From NCBI GenBank assembly GCA_029237815.1, contig JAQZBP010000002.1, positions 142,917-206,916 of the forward strand: a stretch of 64,000 nt of DNA, written 5' to 3'. This document shows positions 55,168 to 64,000 of the stretch, one piece after another. Position 1 is the stretch's first letter. Each line of letters opens with the position of its first letter. The notes under the pieces were generated by a model. That model made no database searches. It was given only the letters and a program-made list of their open reading frames with translations, and was not told the DNA's origin. The DNA comes from Moraxellaceae bacterium. Its GTDB lineage: Bacteria > Pseudomonadota > Gammaproteobacteria > Pseudomonadales > Moraxellaceae. The position numbers and the translations under genes were made by a program.

Positions 55168-55917
55168 TCAGATCACCTTCGCTTCGTTCTTCAGCTTTTC
55201 AACGAGTTCATCGACGGTCTTGACCTTGATGCCGGCCTTGCGCTCGGCAGGCGGATCGACCTTCAGGGTCTTGATCGAGGCCAGGGCGGAGACGCCGTAG
55301 TCGGCCGGGGACTTGGTGTCCAGCGGCTTCTTCTTGGCCTTCATGATGTTCGGCAGGGAGGCGTAGCGCGGCTCGTTCAGGCGCAGGTCGGTGGTGACGA
55401 CCGCAGGCAGGCTGAGCTCCACGGTCTGCAGGCCGCCGTCGATTTCACGGGTGACCTGGGCCTTGCCGCCCTCGACCTTGACCACGGAGGCGAAAGTGCC
55501 CTGCGGGAGGCCGGCCAGCGCGGCCAGCATCTGGCCGGTCTGGTTGTTGTCACCGTCGATGGCCTGCTTGCCAAGGATGATGAGCTGGGGCTGCTCGGCG
55601 TCGACGATGCCCTTCAGGATCTTGGCCACGGCCAGGGGCTGCACTTCGTCGTCGGTCTGGACCAGGATGGCGCGGTCGGCGCCGAGAGCCAGCGCGGTAC
55701 GCAGCTGCTCCTGGGCGACGGCGGGGCCGACGGTGGTCACGATGATCTCGGTGACGATGCCCTTTTCCTTCAGACGCACCGCTTCTTCCACGGCGATCTC
55801 GTCAAAGGGGTTCAGGGCCATCTTGACGTTGGCAAGTTCAACGCCAGTCTTGTCCGCCTTGACGCGAACCTTCACGTTGTAGTCAACAACGCGCTTGACA
55901 GCAACAAGAGCCTTCAT
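55168..55917 (-). CDS. etfB: Electron transfer flavoprotein beta subunit
   Basis: A 249-residue subunit starting at ATG 55917 ([19 protein letters not shown]). Family features: [57 protein letters not shown] and [27 protein letters not shown]. It is the first gene of etfBA. No regulatory site was evident in the 170-bp gap to the TetR terminator. Confidence 0.97.
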   Translation of the reverse strand: MKALVAVKRVVDYNVKVRVKADKTGVELANVKMALNPFDEIAVEEAVRLKEKGIVTEIIVTTVGPAVAQEQLRTALALGADRAILVQTDDEVQPLAVAKILKGIVDAEQPQLIILGKQAIDGDNNQTGQMLAALAGLPQGTFASVVKVEGGKAQVTREIDGGLQTVELSLPAVVTTDLRLNEPRYASLPNIMKAKKKPLDTKSPADYGVSALASIKTLKVDPPAERKAGIKVKTVDELVEKLKNEAKVI

Positions 55918-56091
55918 GGAATCCTCGGCTGAGTTGTTCGGATTGAGGGAGTGACATCCCTGGACGGGAAACCCGGCCTGGGCGCCGCTTGGGCAGGAAG
56001 GAGCCTGCCCGAAAAGGTGCCGTATCTTGAAGGCTGACCCCGGCCCGGTCAAGTGACGCAAATCCTCAAAAACATTGGCAAAAGCGCCAAT

Positions 56092-56119
56092 AAAAAGGTC
56101 GCCCGCAGGCGACCTTTTC
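56092..56119 (-). terminator. Terminator after the TetR regulator gene
   Basis: AAAAAGGTCGCC, loop CGCA, GGCGACCTTTTC. It lies 25 bp beyond the minus-strand stop at 56145, with a T/A tract on both sides. Confidence 0.88.
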
Positions 56120-56144
56120 AGAACTGTCCGGTTGGATACCCGTC

Positions 56145-56786
56145 TTATTTTCCGTCCTTCTCATGCAGGCTGCGGTTGCCCATTCGCACGCCGGAGCTGA
56201 GCAGGAAGTCGAAGAAGGAGTCCTGATCGGTTATCACCTTCTTGTAGAAGGCTGACTTGCACAGGGCCGAAGCCCCATGTGCCAGGGCCCAGGCGGCACA
56301 AATGTGGTACTCCGGAGGAACGTCGGCCAGTTTTTGCTCCTCGATGCGGGCCTTCACGATGCTGGTCAGCTTCTCGAAATTGGACGCCCGGATGGCGTGC
56401 AGCTTCTCAAGGAGCTGGGGCACGGCCTTATCGGCCATGAGCTTGGATTCCAGGCGATCGAAAAGCAGGTACTTGTCCGGATCCTGGACACGGAAGCGGA
56501 AGTACTCGCGCATCAACGCCTCTTTGTCTCGGGTCGTGTCGACGCTGCGGAAAAGGTCGGCAAGCTCCTCCTCGTAACGGATCATGAGCAGGAGATAAAT
56601 CTCGTTCTTGGTCTCGAAGTGCTTGTAGATCGTGCCTTTGCCGATGCCAACCTTGTCCGCAATCATCTCGACGGTGACCCGGTCCTCGCCCATCTCGATG
56701 AAAAGCTGAAGCGCACAGTCCAGGATGGCCTGTTCACGCTGGCGGAATTCGCGGGCTTTCTGCGTCGCCTTGGCCAGATCACTCAT
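56145..56786 (-). CDS. TetR/AcrR family regulator
   Basis: A 213-residue repressor starting at ATG 56786 (GGGGGTGGG upstream). The N-terminal helix-turn-helix is standard: [49 protein letters not shown]. The ligand domain (about 70-205) contains [32 protein letters not shown] and [20 protein letters not shown]. Located next to etfBA and the fab cluster, it could control fatty acid or electron-transfer genes, but this is only positional inference. Confidence 0.93.
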   Translation of the reverse strand: MSDLAKATQKAREFRQREQAILDCALQLFIEMGEDRVTVEMIADKVGIGKGTIYKHFETKNEIYLLLMIRYEEELADLFRSVDTTRDKEALMREYFRFRVQDPDKYLLFDRLESKLMADKAVPQLLEKLHAIRASNFEKLTSIVKARIEEQKLADVPPEYHICAAWALAHGASALCKSAFYKKVITDQDSFFDFLLSSGVRMGNRSLHEKDGK

Positions 56787-56876
56787 CACCCACCCCCAGA
56801 TTGCATCGGGCCAACGACGACCCACAAAAAAACGGGCGCTCTCAACCTGTGTGCGCACCGCCGCTACATGCGCCCG

Positions 56877-56915
56877 AGTATAAACAGGCTGCCGGGCAAA
56901 TGACCATAAAGTCAT
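56877..56915 (-). promoter_or_regulatory. Promoter and probable operator of the TetR gene
   Basis: On the minus strand TATACT (56882-56877) is a good -10 box, about 84 nt before the ATG. Upstream of it lies an inverted repeat ATGAC-N6-GTCAT (56900-56915) and repeated TTTATG units, overlapping the expected -35 region. This geometry suggests autorepression. Confidence 0.45.
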
Positions 56916-56995
56916 AAAGATCCCCCGGATTTAGCGTCCAGAAGTAAACCGCCACTTTATGCATACGGTAAACAGCAGAACGGGGCTGGCGGTTT

Positions 56996-57097
56996 TGAGC
57001 TACTGGTCAATTATATTGAGAGAGCGTTGTAAGCGCGGCCCCCTGTTACTGCGAACTATCTTGGCCCGGCGTCACCCCCAGACGCCGGGTATTTTTT
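56996..57097 (+). ncRNA. Candidate small RNA ending in an orphan terminator
   Basis: A strong plus-strand terminator (57065-57097: CCCGGCGTC, loop ACCCCCA, GACGCCGGG, then TATTTTTT) lies between two minus-strand genes and follows no plus-strand gene. A/T-rich promoter-like sequence (TTTTGAGC ... TATATTGAG, 56993-57020) lies upstream, leaving a transcript of about 70-100 nt. The minus strand has no U-tract at this hairpin, so it does not serve the tatD gene. I recognise no RNA family. Confidence 0.35.
57065..57097 (+). terminator. Orphan plus-strand terminator
   Basis: A 9-bp perfect GC stem with a 7-nt loop and a TATTTTTT tail; see the candidate small RNA above. Confidence 0.75.
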
Positions 57098-57121
57098 GCC
57101 AGGCCGATAACGCCGGCCGAC

Positions 57122-57904
57122 TCAGGCGGGAGGCCGACTCCCCGACAAAAAGAGGCGCCGAAAGTTCTCGGTCGTCCGCTGCCCCAGCTCTTCGACACTC
57201 ATGCCCCGCAACTTCGCCATGGCATACGCCACGTCAACGACATATGCGGGCTGATTGGACTTGCCTCGATACGGAACTGGGGCCAGCCATGGAGAGTCGG
57301 TCTCGATCAATAGCCGGTCAACAGGAACCCGGGTAGCCACGTCGCGTAGCTCATGGGCATTGGCGAAGGTAACGATCCCGGAGAAAGAGATGTAGAAGCC
57401 CAGATCCAGGGCCGCCCTTGCCATATCCCAGCTCTCGGTGAAGCAGTGCAGGACACCGGACGTAGCGCCCTCTTCCCGCAAAATGCGAAGCGTGTCGGCG
57501 CGCGCCTCCCGGGTATGAACCACGAGGGGCTTGCCGGTGTGGCGCGCAGCCTCGATATGCTTGCGGAAGCGGCGTTGCTGGTCGTCGGGAGACTCCTTGT
57601 CGTAATGGTAATCAAGGCCGGTTTCGCCAATCGCGACAACCTTTGGGTGCGCAGCAAGCTCGACCAGCCGCTCGATTTCCGGTTCGAGGGAATCCAGGTG
57701 CAAGGGATGCACGCCTACGGAAGCGGAGACATCGCCATGGGCTTCCGCCACCGCAAGCACCTGGGGCAGGGTTTCCAGATCCACGCCGATGCAAAGGAAG
57801 TGTTCCACGCCGCGCGACCGTGCATGTGCCAGTGCACCGTCCACGTCCATACCCAGCGCGGCGTGGTCCAGTCGATCGAGATGACAGTGGGAATCGATGA
57901 ACAT
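57122..57904 (-). CDS. tatD: TatD family metal-dependent hydrolase (DNase)
   Basis: A 260-residue TIM-barrel metallohydrolase starting at ATG 57904 (MFIDSHCHLDRLD; His6 and His8 bind metal). Other ligands: GETGLDYHYDKES (Glu), VVHTREARADT (His), GVLHCFTES (His) and LIETDSPWLAP (Asp). TatD proteins act as 3'-5' exonucleases in DNA repair or quality control. It ends the cluster that begins with the fab genes, 60 bp after pilZ. Confidence 0.95.
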   Translation of the reverse strand: MFIDSHCHLDRLDHAALGMDVDGALAHARSRGVEHFLCIGVDLETLPQVLAVAEAHGDVSASVGVHPLHLDSLEPEIERLVELAAHPKVVAIGETGLDYHYDKESPDDQQRRFRKHIEAARHTGKPLVVHTREARADTLRILREEGATSGVLHCFTESWDMARAALDLGFYISFSGIVTFANAHELRDVATRVPVDRLLIETDSPWLAPVPYRGKSNQPAYVVDVAYAMAKLRGMSVEELGQRTTENFRRLFLSGSRPPA

Positions 57905-57964
57905 CGAAAAGGTCTCGCCAAACAAAAGGCCGGCATATGCCGGCCTGCAGGGGATGAGGTGGCT

Positions 57965-58309
57965 TTACATGGTATGCGTGGGGCGATCCGCCTTGAGGGC
58001 GCCGGCAAGGAAGGTTTCAATCTTCCGGCGGGCCTTGTCGCCTTCCTCGCCGATCAGCTGTATGCCAATGCCGGCGGCACGCATGCCCTGCTGCCGCGGA
58101 TTGATCCAGATGACCTTACCGGTCAGGGGGATGCGCTCGGGATCGTCCATGAGAGTCAGCAGCACGAAGACTTCCTCGCCGAGCTTGCACTGGCGATTGG
58201 TGGGCAGGAACAGGCCCCCACCCTTCACGAAAGGCATGTAGGCATTGTAGAGCGCAATCTTGTCCTTGATTGCCTGATTGATGATACCGCCGGCTCGGGG
58301 CATGTTCAT
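57965..58309 (-). CDS. pilZ: PilZ-domain protein (type IV pilus PilZ type)
   Basis: A 114-residue protein matching the pilus-associated PilZ of the holB-pilZ-tatD clusters of Pseudomonas and Xanthomonas: KIALYNAYMPFVKGGGLFLPT, LGEEVFVLLTLMDDPERIPLTGKVIWINP, GIGIQLIGEEG. As in PilZ itself, the RxxxR c-di-GMP motif is not seen, so it probably acts through protein contacts in type IV pilus assembly. It lies 40 bp after holB. Confidence 0.92.
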   Translation of the reverse strand: MNMPRAGGIINQAIKDKIALYNAYMPFVKGGGLFLPTNRQCKLGEEVFVLLTLMDDPERIPLTGKVIWINPRQQGMRAAGIGIQLIGEEGDKARRKIETFLAGALKADRPTHTM

Positions 58310-58349
58310 GATGATGCCTCTTCTTGGTTGGGCTGGACGCAGCTACTGG

Positions 58350-59366
58350 CTACGCCATGCGCCCCCATTCTGAAAATACGGCATCCAGCAGCAGGGGGCC
58401 CTGGATATTACCGCCTAAAAAGCGCTGCTTCTCCGCGAGGCCCCGGCGGAACTCCAGAAGGGACTTGGCACTGACGCGGCGACAAAGTCCCTGGATTATA
58501 GGGGCGAGGTCATGGTGTTTGACAACCTTCGCGCCGAGCGAAAGGCGCGCCATGTCCTCCACCAGGCTGGACAAGCCCGACAGCACGGCTTCGGCACCGA
58601 GCCCGTGCCAGCGCTGGGCCGCCGCCAGGGCACCGACCTTCCCCTCCCGAATCCCGCTCAGGTCCTTGAGCAGGCGCTCCCTCTCAGCGAACCAGAGAGA
58701 GTCCCTCAGCGCGAGTGCCGCAAGGGGTGCCCCACCGGCGAGCCCCAGTAGAAGACGAGCCGATGTCGGATCGCCGACCTGGGGAGTAAGCCAGGCCAGT
58801 GCGTCAGACTCTTCAGGCAACGGCAAGATCAGCTGCTGGCATCGACTGCGAATGGTCGCGGGCAGACTCAGAGCCTGTGAACTCACGAGCATGATCAGCG
58901 TTTGTCGGCCAGGCTCCTCGAGTGTCTTAAGCAGCGCATTTGCCGCCTGGACATTCAGGAGATGCGCGGGCTCGATGCAGATTACGCGATATCCGCCCAG
59001 TTGGGCCGACTTTGCCGCAAACTCGACCAGCTCACGGACCTGATCGACCTTGATGAATTTGGCTGTCTTTTCTGTCTTGGGATCTGTCTCCGGCGTCAGG
59101 AAAATGAAGTCCGGGTGCGATCCCGCCGACAGCAGGTTGCAACTCTTGCAGGCACCACAAGCACTCGTCGGATTTGGCGACTGGCACAGCAGGTAGGCGG
59201 CAAAGGCGTGCGCAAGGCGCTGCTTCCCGATACCGGCAGCTCCTCCCATCAGGATCGCATGCGGCAAGCGGGAATCCGCCGAGAGACCCGTGAGGCGCTC
59301 CCATATGCCCAGCTGCCAGGCATAAGGATGAAAGGTATACGGAGATTGCACACGGTGGTCGCTCAC
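58350..59366 (-). CDS. holB: DNA polymerase III delta' subunit
   Basis: A 338-residue clamp-loader subunit; the preferred start is GTG 59366, which overlaps the tmk stop (GTGA). Features: P-loop-like [16 protein letters not shown], zinc-finger [48 protein letters not shown] and [13 protein letters not shown]. Part of the clamp loader that loads the beta clamp. The tmk-holB-pilZ order is the usual one. Confidence 0.94.
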   Translation of the reverse strand: MSDHRVQSPYTFHPYAWQLGIWERLTGLSADSRLPHAILMGGAAGIGKQRLAHAFAAYLLCQSPNPTSACGACKSCNLLSAGSHPDFIFLTPETDPKTEKTAKFIKVDQVRELVEFAAKSAQLGGYRVICIEPAHLLNVQAANALLKTLEEPGRQTLIMLVSSQALSLPATIRSRCQQLILPLPEESDALAWLTPQVGDPTSARLLLGLAGGAPLAALALRDSLWFAERERLLKDLSGIREGKVGALAAAQRWHGLGAEAVLSGLSSLVEDMARLSLGAKVVKHHDLAPIIQGLCRRVSAKSLLEFRRGLAEKQRFLGGNIQGPLLLDAVFSEWGRMA

Positions 59367-59992
59367 AGCCCCTGCTCCAGCCACTCATCCAGCACCGTCT
59401 GTACCCCCTGAACGACTTCCGGAAGCGTGCGGCTAGCGTCGATGACTCGGAATCTCTCCGGTTCCGCCAGGGATCGCTCGCGATACGCGGCTCGAACACG
59501 CTCGAAAAAGGCATGTTGCTCGGATTCAAACCTGTCGCGTTCGGCGCGAGCATCCGCCCGAGCCAGGCCCTGTTCGACAGGCAGGTCAAGCAGAAGGGTG
59601 AGATCGGGCCTGAGCGTCCCCTGCACCATTCGCTCGAGCTCTGAAATTCGCTGCATGGACAGGCCGCGTCCGCCTCCCTGATAGGCATAGGTGGCGTCTG
59701 TAAATCGGTCACTCAACACCCATTCGCCACGACGCAGGGCCGGCAGAATGGTGTGCTCAAGATGCTGAGCACGGGCCGCAAAAACCAGCAGCAGCTCCGT
59801 ATCCGGCGCCACCTGCTCGTTTCGCTTCTGCAGCAGAAGGTGCCGGATTTCCTCCGCCAATGGAGTACCACCGGGCTCACGCGTTACCAGCAAAGGCAAC
59901 TGGCGCCTGCTGAAGTAGCTGGCGATGAACTCGAGGCAGGTGCTCTTTCCCGCACCCTCGCCTCCTTCCAGGGTAATGAAGCGCCCTTTCAT
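59363..59992 (-). CDS. tmk: Thymidylate kinase
   Basis: A 209-residue kinase converting dTMP to dTDP. P-loop GGEGAGKST (10-18), [53 protein letters not shown] (LID). The start overlaps the mltG stop by 4 nt (ATGA) and the end overlaps holB by 4 nt, so the three are translationally coupled. Confidence 0.97.
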   Translation of the reverse strand: MKGRFITLEGGEGAGKSTCLEFIASYFSRRQLPLLVTREPGGTPLAEEIRHLLLQKRNEQVAPDTELLLVFAARAQHLEHTILPALRRGEWVLSDRFTDATYAYQGGGRGLSMQRISELERMVQGTLRPDLTLLLDLPVEQGLARADARAERDRFESEQHAFFERVRAAYRERSLAEPERFRVIDASRTLPEVVQGVQTVLDEWLEQGL

Positions 59993-61047
59993 TTCGGATC
60001 GGCCTGTACTAGCGGCGCTGAGCGGTAACCTGACTTGAGTCTCTTCTGGTACCGCGCCACCGCGCGATTATGCTGCTCAAGCGTTGCGGTGAACTCGTGA
60101 GAACCATCGCCGCGGGCCACGAAGAATATTGCGTCACCGGGAGCAGGATGCAGCGCTGCATGTATTGCTGCGCGCCCTGGCAAGGCAATCGGAGTGGGCG
60201 GCAGCCCCTTCATTCTGTAGGTGTTGTAGGGAGTAGGCTTCATAAGGTCGGCACGTCGAAGGTTGCCATCAAATTTCGGACCAATACCGTAAATGACCGT
60301 TGGATCGGTCTGCAGTCGCATGCCCTTCTGCAGCCGCCTGACGAACACCCCAGCAATCTGCGCACGTTCGCTGGCAAGCCCCGTCTCCTTCTCAACGATC
60401 GACGCCATGATCAGGGCCTCATACGGAGAGGCATATGGCAAACCGGGGGCACGCCCCTGCCACTCCTCACGGAGAATACGTTGCTGCCGCTCGTACAGGT
60501 GCCTGAGTATCCTGAGCTCGCTGTCTCCAGCCGAGAATTCGTAGGTATCCGGCGCAAAAAGCCCTTCCGGATGGGACTCGCTCGCACCTATGGCCGCGAG
60601 TAGCTCTGAATCGCTGCCGAGGCCAGCGTGCTTGATGTCCTCGCGATCCGATAGCAAGTCGCGGAGATTGCGAAAGCTGATGCCCTCAACAATAGTGAGG
60701 CGGGTAGCGAACTGCTTGTTGCCCTGCATGATCAGGCGCAGCGCGCTGACCGTGTTCTGGGGCGGGCGTAACAGCCAGACACCGGGGTAGAGCCTGCTTT
60801 CCCCCGGCTGCAGTCGCAACCACAGGCGAGCCAGCCACGCATCTGGAATAATGCCGTCACGCTCCAGTCGCTCGGTAAGCTGGTTGAAGTTGCTGCCCTT
60901 GGTGATTTCTACACGGTATCCCGCATCAGGGAGTGGCAAGCGCGAGAAGAGCCCGTAGTAAAGCCAAATCGCGAAAGCAAAGGCGATGAGGAAAAGAATC
61001 ACGGGTAACAGCCAGCGATCTTTTCGACCGCCCGATACGTGCCTCAT
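59989..61047 (-). CDS. mltG: Endolytic murein transglycosylase
   Basis: A 352-residue membrane-anchored enzyme that cleaves nascent peptidoglycan strands. TM segment [22 protein letters not shown] (12-33), a LysM-like N-terminal part, and the YceG/MltG domain with catalytic Glu219 in [10 protein letters not shown], then [22 protein letters not shown] and [18 protein letters not shown]. It lies 9 nt after pabC, in the order pabC-mltG-tmk common in gammaproteobacteria. Confidence 0.96.
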   Translation of the reverse strand: MRHVSGGRKDRWLLPVILFLIAFAFAIWLYYGLFSRLPLPDAGYRVEITKGSNFNQLTERLERDGIIPDAWLARLWLRLQPGESRLYPGVWLLRPPQNTVSALRLIMQGNKQFATRLTIVEGISFRNLRDLLSDREDIKHAGLGSDSELLAAIGASESHPEGLFAPDTYEFSAGDSELRILRHLYERQQRILREEWQGRAPGLPYASPYEALIMASIVEKETGLASERAQIAGVFVRRLQKGMRLQTDPTVIYGIGPKFDGNLRRADLMKPTPYNTYRMKGLPPTPIALPGRAAIHAALHPAPGDAIFFVARGDGSHEFTATLEQHNRAVARYQKRLKSGYRSAPLVQADPK

Positions 61048-61056
61048 GCCTGCCCC

Positions 61057-61878
61057 TCAGCCCAGCTGTTGTTGCCAAAACGCCTGCCAGCGTCGAGTAA
61101 CCGGACCCGGGCTCCAGTGCCTGCCCTGCAGGGAGCGTACGGGCCAGAGGCCATAGATGCTGTTGCAGAAAAAAATCTCTTCCGCGGCCAGAAAGTCTTC
61201 AACACCGTAGTCCCCTTCGATGACCGGAACGCCTTCTGAACCAGCTTGCTGAATGATGCTGGCGCGCATCACACCTCTGATTCCGGCCCGGCTGATAGCC
61301 GGCGTTTCAAGGCGACCATGACGTACCATGAAGAGATTACTGAATACGCCCTCAATCACTCTGCCTTGAAGATCACAAACCAAGCCTTCAGCGCCTCCTT
61401 TTTCCGCAATCTCACGCCGTAGCAGGACCTGCTCCAGGCGATTGAGGTGCTTTAGCCCGGCAAGTGCGGGCTGGATAGCGAGATTGAACGAGCATACCAC
61501 CGCGTCAATGCCGGAGTCGGTATGTACTGATGGCCACGCGGGCGTTTCCGAAGCGCTCAGAATTCTTGTAGGGACGGCATCAGGGACAGGTAGATACCCG
61601 CGACCGCCCACCCCCCTGGTCACGATGATCTTGGCAATGCAGGACGCAGGACAGGCGGCGATAAAGTCTTGAAACTCCCGCCTGAGCGACGTCATGTCCA
61701 GACTAATGCCCAAGCTGGCGGCGCCCGTCTCCAGTCTCGAAAAGTGCTGATCCAGTAGTACTGCCCTGCCCGCCTCGACCCTGACGGTTTCAAAGAGCCC
61801 GTCCCCGTAAGCAAGCCCGCGATCCGCTGGATCCACACGCTCGTGCTTGCTGCCGTTGACCCATACCGGATACAGCAT
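61057..61878 (-). CDS. pabC: Aminodeoxychorismate lyase
   Basis: A 273-residue PLP enzyme of fold type IV (folate synthesis: 4-amino-4-deoxychorismate to 4-aminobenzoate and pyruvate). Start ATG 61878, overlapping the fabF stop by 1 nt (TGATG). RGLAYGDGLFETVRV, PLP Lys143 in AGLKHLNRLEQ, EGVFSNLFMV and TPAISRAGIRGVMR are as expected for the family. Confidence 0.94.
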   Translation of the reverse strand: MLYPVWVNGSKHERVDPADRGLAYGDGLFETVRVEAGRAVLLDQHFSRLETGAASLGISLDMTSLRREFQDFIAACPASCIAKIIVTRGVGGRGYLPVPDAVPTRILSASETPAWPSVHTDSGIDAVVCSFNLAIQPALAGLKHLNRLEQVLLRREIAEKGGAEGLVCDLQGRVIEGVFSNLFMVRHGRLETPAISRAGIRGVMRASIIQQAGSEGVPVIEGDYGVEDFLAAEEIFFCNSIYGLWPVRSLQGRHWSPGPVTRRWQAFWQQQLG

Positions 61879-63116
61879 CAGACGCGCCGGAAAATCAGGG
61901 ACCCGTTGGTACCGCCGAAGCCGAAGGAGTTGGACAGGACCGTATCGATCTTCATGGCACGTGCCTGTCCAGGTACGTAATCCAGCCGGCAACCCTCATC
62001 CGGGTTGTCTAGGTTGATGGTCGGCGGCGCCACATTGTCCCGAATGGCCAGGATCGAAAAAATGGCCTCGATTGCGCCGGCTGCGCCCAGAAGATGGCCA
62101 ACCATGGACTTGGTTGAGCTGATCGCCAGCTTGCCGGCATGGTCGCCAAAAACAGCCTCGATTGCCTGGGACTCGGCAATGTCACCGGCCGGCGTGGAGG
62201 TGCCGTGCGCGTTGATGTAATCAACACCGGTTACAGCCAGCCCCGCATCCCGTAGTGCGTTCTGCATCGCCGCGGCGGCACCCGCGCCCCCCTCTGGAGG
62301 TGCAGTCATGTGGAATGCATCGTCACTCATGCCGAACCCGACGAGTTCCGCATAAATCCGTGCTCCTCTGGCCTTGGCATGCTCGTACTCCTCAAGGACG
62401 ATGAGCCCCGCGCCATCGCCCAACACGAACCCGTCGCGATCACGATCCCAGGGGCGGCTTGCTGACTGGGGATCATCGTTTCGGGTTGAGAGCGCGCGAG
62501 CCGCGCTGAACCCAGCCATGCCAAGCGGAGTGGAACCCTTTTCACTCCCCCCGGCCAGCATGACGTCAGCATCGCCATACATGATCAGTCGTCCGGCCAG
62601 ACCAATTGAATGCGTACCAGTAGTGCAGGCCGTGACGAGGGAGATATTCGGGCCCTTGAGCCCAAGCTTGATGGCCAGCATTCCGGCGGACATGTTGATG
62701 ATCGAGCCCGGGACGAAGAATGGCGACACCTTGCGCGGACCACCCTCCTGCAAGGCTTCGTGGTTTCGCTCGATTGAAGTAAGTCCGCCTATGCCCGAAC
62801 CGGCAGCCACGCCAATGCGATGGGCATTTGCCTCGCTTACCACAATTCCGGAATCCTGAAATGCCTGCATGCCCGCAGCCAGGGCGTACTGAATGCACTC
62901 GTCCAGGCGCCGCGCATCCTTCGCCGGCATATATGGCTCGACGTCAAAATTGCGGATCAGGCCAGCGAAACGGGTGGGGTAATTCGTGGCATCAAAATGA
63001 TCAACCATCGAAATGCCGCTTTTCCCGGCGACAATACCTTCCCAGGTGGCGTCTACGGAGTTGCCCAGGGGGGTAATCATTCCCAGGCCGGTCACTACAA
63101 CGCGACGACGTGTCAT
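61878..63116 (-). CDS. fabF: Beta-ketoacyl-ACP synthase II
   Basis: A 412-residue condensing enzyme that elongates acyl-ACP with malonyl-ACP. Cys164 in [12 protein letters not shown], His304 in [11 protein letters not shown] and His341 in [11 protein letters not shown] form the catalytic triad. [18 protein letters not shown] at the start and [15 protein letters not shown] at the end are diagnostic. It lies 161 bp after acpP, with a hairpin between that could reduce read-through. Confidence 0.98.
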   Translation of the reverse strand: MTRRRVVVTGLGMITPLGNSVDATWEGIVAGKSGISMVDHFDATNYPTRFAGLIRNFDVEPYMPAKDARRLDECIQYALAAGMQAFQDSGIVVSEANAHRIGVAAGSGIGGLTSIERNHEALQEGGPRKVSPFFVPGSIINMSAGMLAIKLGLKGPNISLVTACTTGTHSIGLAGRLIMYGDADVMLAGGSEKGSTPLGMAGFSAARALSTRNDDPQSASRPWDRDRDGFVLGDGAGLIVLEEYEHAKARGARIYAELVGFGMSDDAFHMTAPPEGGAGAAAAMQNALRDAGLAVTGVDYINAHGTSTPAGDIAESQAIEAVFGDHAGKLAISSTKSMVGHLLGAAGAIEAIFSILAIRDNVAPPTINLDNPDEGCRLDYVPGQARAMKIDTVLSNSFGFGGTNGSLIFRRV

Positions 63117-63224
63117 CTCATATCCTCATGTATGCAACTGCCCTGAGGTCAGCCGGCCCACACTGGACGCCCGCATGAGTCTCGCAGGCACAGTGCAGAC
63201 ATAAAACTGTGCTTCAGAAGTACA

Positions 63225-63260
63225 AAAGCCGCAGCCCCTGAAGTGCAGAGCTGCGGCTTT
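63225..63260 (-). terminator. Hairpin between acpP and fabF (attenuator-like)
   Basis: AAAGCCGCAGC pairs with GCTGCGGCTTT around a 14-nt loop; on the minus strand it is followed by TGTACTTC rather than a long U-tract. It is likely to reduce transcription from the very highly expressed acpP into fabF rather than stop it fully. Confidence 0.55.
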
Positions 63261-63277
63261 CTTGCGACAACAACGAA

Positions 63278-63514
63278 TTACTTGCTGTTGGCGACGATGT
63301 AATCGATGGCGTTCTGCACCGTGCTGATCTTTTCGGCTTCTTCGTCAGGAATTTCGAGCTCAAATTCCTCTTCAAGGGCCATCACCAGTTCAACGGTGTC
63401 GAGCGAGTCGGCGCCAAGGTCATCCACGAAGGAGGCTTCGCTGGTCACATCCTCCAGCTTCACTCCCAATTGCTCGGCGACGATTTTCTTGACCCGTTCT
63501 TCAATAGTGCTCAC
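63278..63514 (-). CDS. acpP: Acyl carrier protein
   Basis: A 78-residue acidic carrier protein with phosphopantetheine attachment Ser37 in [13 protein letters not shown]. The start is GTG 63514 with AGGAG 8 nt upstream; no ATG fits. It carries acyl intermediates in fatty acid synthesis. It lies between fabG and fabF, as in most gammaproteobacteria. Confidence 0.97.
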   Translation of the reverse strand: MSTIEERVKKIVAEQLGVKLEDVTSEASFVDDLGADSLDTVELVMALEEEFELEIPDEEAEKISTVQNAIDYIVANSK

Positions 63515-63645
63515 GCTTTCTCTCCTCAGGTGGTCGGTCCTTGCCGGAACCCGCGCTAGTTTATTGAACCCCAAAAGGGGTGGCAAGCCAGCCATTCCGG
63601 CAATGGTAAGTGATTGTTGCAGCTAAAAAAACAGAAAAACTCCTG

Positions 63646-64000
63646 TTATTCCATATACATACCGCCGTTCACATGAAGCGTGACGCCAGTGATGTAAGAC
63701 GCCTCCGCCGAGGCAAGGAAGCCAACAGCAGCAGCAATTTCCTCCGGCTGACCGAGGCGCCCCACTGGAATCGAAGACAGCAGCCTGTCCTTCTGCTCCT
63801 CTGGTAGTACATCGGTCATATCGGTCGCAATGAACCCGGGAGCTACCGCGTTCACCGTGATGTTCCGCGAGCCGATTTCACGGGCAAGTGCCCGCGAAAA
63901 GCCTTCAAGCCCAGCCTTGGCCGCCGCGTAATTCACTTGTCCCGCATTGCCGCTGGAGCCCACCACGGAGCTGATGCTGATGATTCTGCCCCAGCGCTCC
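63646..64000 (-). CDS. fabG: 3-oxoacyl-ACP reductase (partial, C-terminal part)
   Basis: The frame is open to the window edge, so the N-terminal Rossmann part is missing. Visible: [28 protein letters not shown] with catalytic Ser, Tyr and Lys, then [27 protein letters not shown] segment ([16 protein letters not shown]) and the family end [13 protein letters not shown] ([14 protein letters not shown]). NADPH-dependent reduction of beta-ketoacyl-ACP. It is 131 bp upstream of acpP. Confidence 0.96.
   Translation of the reverse strand, partial: ERWGRIISISSVVGSSGNAGQVNYAAAKAGLEGFSRALAREIGSRNITVNAVAPGFIATDMTDVLPEEQKDRLLSSIPVGRLGQPEEIAAAVGFLASAEASYITGVTLHVNGGMYME

Overview
The window looks like a chromosomal segment of a GC-rich gammaproteobacterium. 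The Nevskiales/Xanthomonadales neighbourhood is my best guess, an inference from gene content: a copLAB copper operon with a CopL-type regulator, a DUF1302 outer-membrane-associated protein, AlkB alkane hydroxylase, a Baeyer-Villiger type flavin monooxygenase, and a fabG-acpP-fabF-pabC-mltG-tmk-holB-pilZ-tatD cluster in the usual gammaproteobacterial order. Genes are dense, many overlap by 1-4 nt, and simple hairpin terminators close most convergent pairs.

Layout. 0-8 kb (mostly minus strand): partial DUF1302 protein, a PhoD-type Tat-exported phosphatase with a large insertion, aminopeptidase N and a DUF2797 protein. 8-11.4 kb (plus): small DUF6231-like protein, AbgT transporter, TerC membrane protein. 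11.4-14.6 kb (minus): copper resistance operon copL-copA-copB. 14.8-21.5 kb: an unknown helical protein, a hybrid PAS/GAF sensor kinase, a PatB-type C-S lyase, a secreted protein with a duplicated C-terminal domain, a Rieske protein. 21.5-28 kb: small stress or membrane proteins, an oil-body-associated-protein homologue divergent from alkB, a flavin monooxygenase, a CBS protein. 28-33 kb: DNA polymerase IV, a mini-catalase, then three tandem copies of a small secreted Cys-pair protein and a roughly 1.1 kb stretch without a convincing gene. 33-39.2 kb: AsmA-like protein, YjbQ, a DUF3336/patatin lipase, a soluble Ser/Thr kinase.

39.3-43.2 kb: tRNA-Lys(UUU) is the integration site of a compact element of about 3.84 kb bounded by a perfect 54-bp direct repeat. 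It carries a tyrosine integrase, a helix-turn-helix excisionase-like protein, a replication-initiation-factor protein and an A/T-rich DUF2971 cargo gene. Close to its right end lies a cluster of GC-rich inverted repeats that could be an origin.

43.2-54 kb: M28 peptidase, KGG-motif stress protein, a coupled CHASE2 / SH3 / M48-protease operon, a Gdx-like SMR exporter, a divergent ApbE lipoprotein, long-form GAPDH, DUF1244, YaaA, enoyl-CoA hydratase and MBL hydrolase. 54-57 kb: etfBA, a TetR regulator and an orphan plus-strand terminator suggesting a small RNA. 57-64 kb: the fatty acid synthesis / DNA replication cluster, with fabG cut by the window edge.

Functional themes: lipid and hydrocarbon turnover (AlkB, monooxygenase, patatin lipase, enoyl-CoA hydratase, EtfAB, Fab genes, possibly OBAP), envelope stress and metal resistance (copLAB, Spy-like, M48, KGG), and one small mobile element.
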